Shown here piece after piece: positions 24,969-32,383 of a stretch of 64,000 nucleotides of DNA. The notes under the pieces are model-generated. The model was not told the DNA's origin and ran no database searches. It worked only from the letters and a program-made list of their open reading frames with translations. Each line of letters opens with the position of its first letter. Position 1 is the stretch's first letter. This stretch comes from Paenibacillus_G sp049942825 (GTDB taxonomy: Bacteria > Bacillota > Bacilli > Paenibacillales > NBRC-103111). The DNA is taken from contig NZ_CP187970.1 in assembly GCF_049942825.1 (NCBI RefSeq), positions 1,798,001-1,862,000 of the forward strand. Reading direction: 5' to 3'. The position numbers and the translations under genes were made by a program.

Positions 24969-25631
24969 ATGAAAATCAGCGTACTGGGAACAGGCAATAT
25001 GGGGAAAGCTTTGGTAAAACAAGCGGCGGCACATGTAGAGGGCCAAGTATTCTGGGGTTCGCGCAATCCCGAAGAAGCGGCAGAGCTCGCCAAGAGCTTC
25101 CAGCTGAATCAAGTCGTGACAGGCTCTTATGAGGAAGCGCTGCAGGCAGATATCATCATTCCCGCATTCCCCGCGGCGGCACTCATGGAGTGGGCGGCAG
25201 CCAATAAAGAGCGGCTGGAGCATAAAATCGTCGTAGATATTTCCAATCCTTTTACGAGCGACTTCAGCGGATTCACTACAGCCTGGGGGGAATCTTCCGC
25301 CGAAGGGCTTCAGGCCCTGCTGCCGGATTCCAAAGTGGTAGGGGCCTTTAAAAATACGTTCTTCAGCGTGTTTGAGAATCCGGTATTTCAAGATCAGCAA
25401 AGCGACGTGCTTGTTACGGGGGATGATGAAGAGGCGGTGCACCAATTCATTGAGCGTTTCAGCCCGCTCCCCTTCCGTTTCATTCATGCAGGCAAACTCG
25501 CCAATAACCGGACGATCGAACGGTTCACGCTGCTGGAGCTGGAACTGGCTGTCCGGTATGGGACCTATCCTTATATCTCGCTTCAAGTATTCGGGATCAA
25601 GGAAGCCGTGCTTGCCCCATTAACGAAGTAA
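24969..25631 (+). CDS. F420-dependent NADP reductase-like oxidoreductase
   Basis: A 220-residue NAD(P)-binding protein. The Rossmann motif KISVLGTGNMGKALVKQAA is at the N-terminus, followed by FWGSRNPEEA and VVDISNPF, the usual order in the NPD1/F420-NADP reductase family. Bacilli often carry such proteins without F420, so the real cofactor and substrate are uncertain. ATG 24969 has AAGAAGGAG upstream. The gene converges with the LysR gene and the two coding regions overlap by 12 bases. Confidence 0.82.
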   Translation: MKISVLGTGNMGKALVKQAAAHVEGQVFWGSRNPEEAAELAKSFQLNQVVTGSYEEALQADIIIPAFPAAALMEWAAANKERLEHKIVVDISNPFTSDFSGFTTAWGESSAEGLQALLPDSKVVGAFKNTFFSVFENPVFQDQQSDVLVTGDDEEAVHQFIERFSPLPFRFIHAGKLANNRTIERFTLLELELAVRYGTYPYISLQVFGIKEAVLAPLTK

Positions 25632-26483
25632 CCGGAATACGCTCTGGCCTTTGGCCCGGTTGGTGCTGAAGACGGCAATGGTCCGCTGGGCATCCGGGTG
25701 ACTTAACGGCACGCTGACCAACCGGTCGGTTGGCAGCTGTGTGATGTAGGGCTCAGGCAGCACGGTGAGTCCCCCGCCATTGCCTACATAACCGAGGATA
25801 ACTTCTTTGAAGTTAACCTCGGTTTTTATATTCATGGGATGATTCATGGCTGCGAACAAATGGGTCAGTTTGGCGCGGATGGTACATCCCTCCGCATAAA
25901 GAACGAGGGGCTGACTGCTCAGTTCGGGCAGGGTGACCGCCGGTTTGGAGGCGAACGGATGTCCCTTCGGCATCACCACGAATAAAGGCTCCTGATGCAG
26001 ATCCCCCATCCATATGGAAGGATGCATGGAGATTCGTTCGGCAACCAGCAGGTCGACTTCTCCGTCCAACAGCATTTTGTAGACCTCGGGTGTGGACTGC
26101 CGGTATACGAGCTCGACTTCGTGGCCCTGATCTTCCAGCTTGTGCAGGGAGGCCAATAGATACTGGGAGGCTATATCCGGAATCGTGCCGATCCGGATGC
26201 GCCGCCATACCTTATAAGGCTCAAGAGCCCTTGTGATTACAGTCAGCTGATCGAGCACTATCTTGGAGGATTCATACAGTACTTTTCCTGCATCGGTTAA
26301 TTCAACGCCCTGGGAGGAGCGGGCAAACAGCTGGACATCAAACTGCTGCTCCAGGCTCCTGAGCTGCTTGCTGAGTGCGGTATGCGAGATATGCAGAGCC
26401 TCGCTTGCTTTAGAGATACTTTTCGTCCGGGCCGTTTCCATAAATCCTTTTAAAAATTCCGTATTCAACGAGATCACGCTCAT
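25620..26483 (-). CDS. LysR-type transcriptional regulator
   Basis: A 287-residue regulator. The winged helix-turn-helix is in residues 5-65 (FMETARTKSISKASEALHIS, TALSKQLRSLEQQFDVQLF). The effector-binding domain covers about 90-285. Its 3' end overlaps the reductase gene at 25631, and it reads divergently from the NUDIX gene. It may control the convergent reductase gene, but LysR proteins more often act on a divergent neighbour, so the target is open. Confidence 0.9.
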   Translation of the reverse strand: MSVISLNTEFLKGFMETARTKSISKASEALHISHTALSKQLRSLEQQFDVQLFARSSQGVELTDAGKVLYESSKIVLDQLTVITRALEPYKVWRRIRIGTIPDIASQYLLASLHKLEDQGHEVELVYRQSTPEVYKMLLDGEVDLLVAERISMHPSIWMGDLHQEPLFVVMPKGHPFASKPAVTLPELSSQPLVLYAEGCTIRAKLTHLFAAMNHPMNIKTEVNFKEVILGYVGNGGGLTVLPEPYITQLPTDRLVSVPLSHPDAQRTIAVFSTNRAKGQSVFRLLR

Positions 26484-26596
26484 CCCTGGTATGGTGGTAT
26501 GGTAGTATCATATATGGAGAGAAGTGGAAGTACAAGGCGGAAATAAGGAAATAAGTTCATTCATGACGTATTCAAAGCAAAAAGGAGACAGACCCC

Positions 26597-27013
26597 GTGC
26601 AGGGATATAACGTTCTTATGATCTACAGCAAAGCGATGGACCGGCTGCTGATGTGCAGACGGTTAAAGAATCCCTATCTGGGCCTAAGCAATTTCGTTGG
26701 AGGTAAAGTGGAGAGTGGAGAGACGGGGAGGGAAGCTGCCTACAGAGAACTGATGGAAGAGACGGGAATAGTAGAAGAGGATATCAAGCTGCATCATATC
26801 ATGGACTTTACGTACTATTTGCAGGACTGCTATGTTGAAGTGTATGCCGGCAGGCTGAAGCGTGAGGTCATGGTCTTCGGAGAGGAGAATGAGCTCTACT
26901 GGAGCGACTTGAATCAGAATTTTTTTGACATGACCCTGTTCGCCGGCGAGGGAAATATCGGCCATATGATCGAGCAGGTGAAGATGAACAAAAGTTTACT
27001 GCTTCAGGATTGA
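26597..27013 (+). CDS. NUDIX hydrolase, MutT-like
   Basis: A 138-residue hydrolase for nucleoside diphosphate derivatives. The NUDIX box GX5EX7REUXEEXGU is complete: GKVESGETGREAAYRELMEETGI spans residues 35-58, of which the metal-binding Glu residues are all present. It resembles 8-oxo-dGTP diphosphatases, and the true substrate could also be another modified nucleotide. The start is GTG with AAAGGAGA upstream. Confidence 0.88.
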   Translation: MQGYNVLMIYSKAMDRLLMCRRLKNPYLGLSNFVGGKVESGETGREAAYRELMEETGIVEEDIKLHHIMDFTYYLQDCYVEVYAGRLKREVMVFGEENELYWSDLNQNFFDMTLFAGEGNIGHMIEQVKMNKSLLLQD

Positions 27014-27144
27014 ACGAACCGGCGTTGAGATAGATAGGTTTCCCAGGGCAATGAATAGAGGCAGGGGGTCTCAAGCCCACGGCTGCTTTCTCTGTGGGCG
27101 GCTCCCAGCTTGACCAAGAATGAACCAGGAGGTCTTGTTCGAAG

Positions 27145-27879
27145 ATGAAAGAGAATAAATATGATGATCCTCGCTTCTTCCATAAGTACAGCCAGATGCC
27201 CCGGTCGCTCGGCGGCTTGGAAGCTGCGGGAGAGTGGTCTGATTTTCGTTCGCTGCTCCCGGATCTGTACGATAAAAGAGTGCTTGATCTGGGCTGCGGC
27301 TTTGGCTGGCACTGCCGCTATGCCCGGGAGCAGGGGGCAAGGTTCGTGGTGGGAATCGATCTGTCGGAGAATATGCTGGAACGCGCCAGAGCCATGACTA
27401 ACGATCCGCAGATCGAGTACCGGCAGCTCGCAGTTGAAGATATCAGGCTCAACGAAGGGGAATTCGATGTGGTGATCAGTTCCCTTGCCCTTCACTATGT
27501 GGAGCGGTTCGACGCTCTCTGCCGCGAGGTGTATCACGGTCTCGCTCCCGGAGGCGCGTTCGTGCTCTCCGTGGAGCATCCGATCTTCACCGCGCTTCCC
27601 GCGCAGGACTGGCACTACGGCCCGCAGGGGGAGAAGCTGCACTGGCCGGTGGACCGCTACCATGAGGAAGGTCCGCGGCAGGCCAGATTCCTGGGTCATG
27701 ATGTCGTCAAGTACCATCGCACCGTCGCCACTCTCTTGAATACCCTCATGGAATCCGGCTTCCGCCTCAGGAAGCTGTCCGAGCTGCAGCCGACGCAGGA
27801 TATGCTGAGGGAACATCCGGCGTGGGCGGATGAAGTCCGTCGTCCGATGTTCTTCCTGGCGGCGGCGGTGAGAGATTGA
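27145..27879 (+). CDS. Class I SAM-dependent methyltransferase
   Basis: A 244-residue methyltransferase. Motif I is RVLDLGCGFGWHCRYAREQ (residues about 46-65), motif II ends in VVGIDLSENMLERAR, and motif III includes FDVVISSLALHYVERFD. The fold is that of UbiE/small-molecule methyltransferases with an added C-terminal region. The substrate is unknown. It ends before a strong terminator. Confidence 0.88.
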   Translation: MKENKYDDPRFFHKYSQMPRSLGGLEAAGEWSDFRSLLPDLYDKRVLDLGCGFGWHCRYAREQGARFVVGIDLSENMLERARAMTNDPQIEYRQLAVEDIRLNEGEFDVVISSLALHYVERFDALCREVYHGLAPGGAFVLSVEHPIFTALPAQDWHYGPQGEKLHWPVDRYHEEGPRQARFLGHDVVKYHRTVATLLNTLMESGFRLRKLSELQPTQDMLREHPAWADEVRRPMFFLAAAVRD

Positions 27880-27892
27880 GTTTGGCCGGCGG

Positions 27893-27927
27893 GCCGGGAA
27901 CCGATAGTTTGGTTCCCGGCTCTTTTT
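27893..27927 (+). terminator. Terminator of the methyltransferase gene
   Basis: GCCGGGAACC and GGTTCCCGGC, a perfect 10-bp stem, followed by TCTTTTT. Confidence 0.9.
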
Positions 27928-28096
27928 GTTTTCTCAGGTCTGCAACCTCGTGTGACCTCCTGTCTTGTGCAGCCTGCCCTGCCTGCGCAGGGGAAATGGG
28001 CCTGCAAACTATACGATAGGATAATTCCTTTTTAAGGCCGGATCTGTAATCATGTAGAGGTCTGAGGAAGTACGGACTTCAAGTAAGATACGGCTT

Positions 28097-28145
28097 AGGA
28101 ATCAGGAATCAGGAATTAGGAATCGGGAATCAGGAATCAGGAATC
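28097..28145 (+). repeat. Heptamer microsatellite, seven copies of AGGAATC
   Basis: Seven tandem copies, two with one changed base (AGGAATT, GGGAATC). The array ends 3 bases before the ribosome site of the stalk-domain gene at 28161. Confidence 0.9.
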
Positions 28146-28160
28146 AGAGGAGGATACAAC

Positions 28161-29366
28161 GTGTTACCCTTTCAATCGAAAACCAAATCGGCAGTGTTAA
28201 GCCTGGTGCTGGCAGGAAGCTTCGCCTTGTACGGGACCCTGGGCTTTGGAGCGGCAGCCTCGGCGGCGAATACGGCGTCCGGGACGGCGATCCGCGTCTT
28301 GTTTGGCGGGCAGGAGCTGCAATTCGCCGAGACGCAGCCGGTGATCAAAGACGGTTCTACGCTGGTCCCGTTCCGCAAGCTCTTCGAGACGCTCGGGTTC
28401 GAGGTCAGCTGGGTGGATACGGGAACGTCTCAGCAGGCGGTCGGAACCAAGGATGGCCTGACGATCAAACTCACCATCAACAGTACCGCGGCGTCGGTCA
28501 ACGATCAGAACGTGGCCCTGGAAGTGCCGGCTCAGATCGTTGAAGGCAATACGATGGTGCCGCTGCGGTTTGTGGCGGAGAACAGCGGCTACCAGGTAAC
28601 GTATGCCAAGGAGAACAACCTCGCGACGATTCAAATCGGCGAGGGGACAGGCAGCGCGCCCGCACCTGCGCCGCAGCCGTCATCGCAGCCGCCGGCCCAG
28701 CTGTCCGTGGAGCCCTATGTCGTCCAGGGCTATGCGCGTGATGCGGCAGGCAAACCGATAGCCGGTGCGTCGGTCTGGGCGGATAACACCCTGCTGTACG
28801 ACAGCAATCTTCTGGGCGTGACGGATGAGAACGGCTACTACCGTCTGGAGCTGCCGAGCCTTGCAACGACCTGGAACATGGGCGGCAGCTTTGCGAGCAA
28901 GGGTGACGGCAGAACCTATAAGTTCGACCTCGTCCCTGAAGTCGATCAACCATTCGCCGGCAATACGGGCGCGGTCCGGAATTTCACCTGGAAGAACGAT
29001 GTGGGCTACCTGTTCGTGTATGCCGATTTTATGTCCTTCGATGACGACGGCCTGCCTATGGTCGAAATGAAGGACCTGGAGATGACCTTGACGCCTGTAG
29101 GGCCTACACTGGATGGCAGTGCCGGCAAGACGATCGTCAAACGCATCGGGCCGATGGAGTACGAAGGTCTCGGGATCGATAAAATTCCGCTGGGCCGCTA
29201 TAAAGCGACCGTCCGGTGGATGCCTAAAGGACTTGAGCCGATGCCTCTGCTGATCCGGATTGAGGGGGAAGGGGAATATGCCGAGTCGGTGGAGTTTGAT
29301 TTCAGCCAAAAACGAGGCTACCTGGAAGACGACTACATGATGGAATTGGAGGTTCAATATCCGTAG
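28161..29366 (+). CDS. Secreted copper amine oxidase N-terminal (stalk) domain protein
   Basis: A 401-residue secreted protein. Signal peptide about residues 1-35 (ending ASAA). Residues about 42-155 form a copper-amine-oxidase N-terminal type stalk domain (VLFGGQELQFAETQPVIKDG, STLVPFRKLFETLGFEV, TMVPLRFVAENSGYQVTY), a surface or cell-wall domain of Paenibacillus-like bacteria, not an oxidase. A Pro/Ala linker follows, then a carboxypeptidase-regulatory-like beta domain (VQGYARDAAGKPIAGASVWA) and a C-terminal part that I do not recognise. The start is GTG with AGGAGG 7 bases before it. The heptamer repeat just upstream could vary the leader length. Confidence 0.82.
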   Translation: MLPFQSKTKSAVLSLVLAGSFALYGTLGFGAAASAANTASGTAIRVLFGGQELQFAETQPVIKDGSTLVPFRKLFETLGFEVSWVDTGTSQQAVGTKDGLTIKLTINSTAASVNDQNVALEVPAQIVEGNTMVPLRFVAENSGYQVTYAKENNLATIQIGEGTGSAPAPAPQPSSQPPAQLSVEPYVVQGYARDAAGKPIAGASVWADNTLLYDSNLLGVTDENGYYRLELPSLATTWNMGGSFASKGDGRTYKFDLVPEVDQPFAGNTGAVRNFTWKNDVGYLFVYADFMSFDDDGLPMVEMKDLEMTLTPVGPTLDGSAGKTIVKRIGPMEYEGLGIDKIPLGRYKATVRWMPKGLEPMPLLIRIEGEGEYAESVEFDFSQKRGYLEDDYMMELEVQYP

Positions 29367-29549
29367 GAACCGGCAAGCCTATCAGGAGGCTCCCCGACCC
29401 CACTCAGCGTATACACGAAAGGGGCCGGAATCTCGCTGGATGTACTCGAATGCAATCCCGGAAGAGAAGACATTGCATGAGAGCTCCGGCTCGCCTATCA
29501 TACTAAGAAAGACGATTGGCGATCCCCTCCGAAGAGGCCAGGTGACATC

Positions 29550-32063
29550 ATGGATTATACTTACGAAATCATTCCGACCAGCGGCAGGCTGCCGCTCCAT
29601 ATCTTTTTTCACAATGTCCGATATGTTCCGAATCATTGGCATGACAGCCTGGAGCTGCTCTTCGTGCTGAAGGGCAGCGCGATGATTACCGTGCAGAACA
29701 AGCCGTACAGCCTGACGGAAGAAGATCTGATTCTTATCAACAGCAACGACATTCACAGCATTCAGGCGGACCAGGACAACCTGCTGCTTGCGCTGCAAAT
29801 TCCCGATACGTTCCTGAAGGAGCAGGGCGTGGATACGGAGCATACGGTCTTCAGCTGCCATTCCTTCGGCTATGGCCCCGGGGAGCAGGAGGCCTTCGAT
29901 GAAATCCACCGGCTGCTCTCCTCCATCATGTGGGTGCATACGAAGGAAGGCTACGGCTACGAAGTGAAGATCCGCTCGCTGCTCCTCGAGCTCATCTATC
30001 TGCTGCTCCGCAGGTTCCGGGGGGCCGAGAGGACAAGGGAGAATCGGATCAACAAGCGGATGATGGAGCGGCTGCTCAAGCTCAACGAATACATTCAGAG
30101 CCACTACCACGAATCCTTAACCTTGAACGGGCTCGCGGAGCGGGAGGGCTTTGCGGTGACGTACCTGTCCCACTTTTTTCAGAAAAGCATGGGGGTGTCG
30201 TTCCGCGCCTATATCACGCAGATCCGCCTGGAGCATGCGGTCACGGAGCTGCTGTCTACGGAGGAGCCGATCATCGATCTTGCCCTCCGGCACGGGTTTC
30301 CGAGCCTGAAGTCGTTCCACAAAGCGTTCAAGGACGCCTACGATACGACCCCGGCTGAGTACCGGAGGAGCCAGAGGCCGACTGGCGCTCCGGGGAAGGA
30401 CCCGGCGAGGAACGGGACGGGCTATCTCGCCTACGACCGGGACAACGCGTTCGTCAGCCTGTTCAAGTACCTGCCTGTGGAGGCTCCGCAGGCGGGAGGC
30501 CTTGCAGCCGAGCGAAACATCGTCCACAAGGAAGCCGGCATCCGGCTCCCGCCCGCCGGAAAGGGGCAGCCGCTGAAGCATACTTGGCGGAACCTGTGTA
30601 CCGCCGGCAAGGCGAAGGAGATTCTGTATGCGGGAGTGCAGGAGCACCTGAAGCTGCTGCAGGAAGCCGTGGGGTTCCGCTATATCCGGTTTCACGGGAT
30701 CTTCGATGACGAGATGATGGTGTACCGGCTGGATGATGCAGGTCAGCCTTTGTTCAGCTTCACGTATGTGGACCAGCTGATCGATTTCCTGCGGAGCATC
30801 GGCCTGCGGCCCTTCTTCGAGCTTGGGTTCATGCCGGGCCTACTGGCGGACCGTTCCCAGACGGTGTTCCACAAGCCGAGCTATATCAGCCTCCCGCAGA
30901 ACCCGGCGCATTGGACCGCGATGCTGGAGGCGTTCGCCCGGCATCTGCTGCGGCGCTACGGAACCCATGAGGTACGCACCTGGTACTTCGAATTCTGGAA
31001 CGAGCCTGACATGAATGTCTTCTGGCAGGAATCAAGGGAGCGGTATTTGGCTTTCTACGAGTTGAGCTTCCGGGCATTCAAGGGAGTAAGTCCGGAGCTG
31101 CGGATCGGCGGACCGGGGGTGATCTCGGATCTCGAGGGGAAGGCCGAATGGCTGCGGAGCTACTGGACGTACTGCGTGGAGCGGGACTGCCGGCCAGACT
31201 TCCTTACCTTCCATGTGTATCCCGTATTGCCGGGGGAAGGGACATGGGGAGGGGAGGAGCCGCCGGACGGCATCCACTATGCCGGCGAGAGCTATCTTGC
31301 GGATACCCTGCGGAGCACCAAAAAGGCGCTGGCCGAGATGGGGGCAGGGGACCTTGAGCTCCATGTAACCGAGTGGAACTCCACGTCGCATCACCGGGAG
31401 CTGACGAATGATACGAGCTTCAAGGCGGCGTATCTTGCGAAGAATATCGCTGAGAACCTCGACGAAGTGCACAGCCTCGGCTACTGGGCGGCGACCGACC
31501 TGCTGGAGGAACTGCCGCTGCCCGTCTCCACCTTTCACGGCGGTCTCGGACTCATAACCAACAACGGAATCCGCAAGCCGGGCTTCCACGCCTACGAGCT
31601 GCTGGCCGGGCTGGGAGAACGCCTGGTGGAGCGGGGCGATGGCTTCTGTCTGACGGCGTCGGCGGACGGGACCTACCAGCTTCTCGTGTATAACTACTGC
31701 CACTTTGACCGGCTGTATATGCGCAACGACACCTCGGCGATCGACAGCCATAACCGGTACGGGGTTTTTGCCGATACGGGACGGATCGAGCTTACGGTGA
31801 AGCTGGAGGGGCTGCCGGCGGGAAGGGTGGAGATCCGCAGCCGGAGCGTCAGCCGAGAGCACGGAAGCGCGTACGACCTGTGGCTGGACATGGGGGCGCC
31901 TGAGGAGCTGACCCCTGGGGATATCCGCTATCTCAATGCGGGGAGCCTGCCTCGGCAGGAGGTCAAGGAGGTGGAAGTGTCGGATGTGCTGACACTCAAG
32001 TGCAGCTTAAGTCCACACGAAGTGCAGCTGCTGTGCATCCGTCCGGTCCGCATAGGAGTATAG
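29550..32063 (+). CDS. AraC regulator fused to a GH39 glycosidase
   Basis: An 837-residue fusion. Residues about 15-95 are a cupin-type AraC sensor domain (HWHDSLELLFVLKGSAMITV). Residues about 170-275 carry two helix-turn-helix motifs (LTLNGLAEREGFAVTYLSHF, IIDLALRHGFPSLKSFHKAF, ending TTPAEYRRS). Residues about 330-830 are a GH39 beta-xylosidase-like domain: acid/base Glu485 in WNEPDMNVFW and nucleophile-type Glu608 in HVTEWNSTSHH. There is no signal peptide, so it is cytoplasmic. It may bind DNA and hydrolyse or sense a xylo-oligosaccharide at once. A GH3 gene follows after its terminator. Confidence 0.88.
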   Translation: MDYTYEIIPTSGRLPLHIFFHNVRYVPNHWHDSLELLFVLKGSAMITVQNKPYSLTEEDLILINSNDIHSIQADQDNLLLALQIPDTFLKEQGVDTEHTVFSCHSFGYGPGEQEAFDEIHRLLSSIMWVHTKEGYGYEVKIRSLLLELIYLLLRRFRGAERTRENRINKRMMERLLKLNEYIQSHYHESLTLNGLAEREGFAVTYLSHFFQKSMGVSFRAYITQIRLEHAVTELLSTEEPIIDLALRHGFPSLKSFHKAFKDAYDTTPAEYRRSQRPTGAPGKDPARNGTGYLAYDRDNAFVSLFKYLPVEAPQAGGLAAERNIVHKEAGIRLPPAGKGQPLKHTWRNLCTAGKAKEILYAGVQEHLKLLQEAVGFRYIRFHGIFDDEMMVYRLDDAGQPLFSFTYVDQLIDFLRSIGLRPFFELGFMPGLLADRSQTVFHKPSYISLPQNPAHWTAMLEAFARHLLRRYGTHEVRTWYFEFWNEPDMNVFWQESRERYLAFYELSFRAFKGVSPELRIGGPGVISDLEGKAEWLRSYWTYCVERDCRPDFLTFHVYPVLPGEGTWGGEEPPDGIHYAGESYLADTLRSTKKALAEMGAGDLELHVTEWNSTSHHRELTNDTSFKAAYLAKNIAENLDEVHSLGYWAATDLLEELPLPVSTFHGGLGLITNNGIRKPGFHAYELLAGLGERLVERGDGFCLTASADGTYQLLVYNYCHFDRLYMRNDTSAIDSHNRYGVFADTGRIELTVKLEGLPAGRVEIRSRSVSREHGSAYDLWLDMGAPEELTPGDIRYLNAGSLPRQEVKEVEVSDVLTLKCSLSPHEVQLLCIRPVRIGV

Positions 32064-32161
32064 GCGGATGGGGGACAAAGCCCTGGCTCAAGACGGTGCA
32101 GGCGATGGGCAGGCGATGGGCAGGTGCGGGGCATGGCGAAGTTATGGGTGAAAGTGATAAC

Positions 32162-32198
32162 GGATCAGGGAAGGGAGACCTTTCCTGATCCTTTTTTT
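32162..32198 (+). terminator. Terminator of the AraC-GH39 gene
   Basis: GGATCAGG and CCTGATCC with an inner AAGG/CTTT pairing, followed by seven T residues. Confidence 0.85.
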
Positions 32199-32249
32199 GC
32201 GTTCGGGGAAAGGGGCAGGGGGGACGGCGGGTGAAGAAAGCATAATAAA

Positions 32250-32264
32250 CGGAATCGTTTTCAA
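32250..32264 (-). promoter_or_regulatory. Candidate cre (CcpA) site before the GH3 gene
   Basis: Read on the minus strand it is TTGAAAACGATTCCG, which fits the cre consensus WTGNAARCGNWWNCA at every position but the last. It lies in the 320-base gap before the GH3 gene and would place it under carbon catabolite control. AAACG-N4-CGTTT is also a LacI-type half-palindrome, so a local repressor is possible. Confidence 0.5.
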
Positions 32265-32383
32265 TAAACAACGGAAAGAAAGGGGAGCGGTGCGAGGGCT
32301 ATAATGTGAACTACAGAAAGCGCTATCTTCCTTATCGGCAAAAGGGCCGAAGGGAAAGAAGACAAGACCACGGAGGGATTCTC

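Larger units (their letters stand above)
32064..32383. other. Intergenic region before the GH3 gene
   Basis: This 320-base gap contains the terminator at 32162 and the cre-like palindrome at 32247-32264. No clear -35/-10 pair stands out, and I see no gene in it. Confidence 0.6.

Noticed and set aside
28161..29366. Copper amine oxidase enzyme
   Set aside because: Only the N-terminal stalk-type domain is present; there is no catalytic domain with the Asn-Tyr-(Asp/Glu)-Tyr cofactor site.
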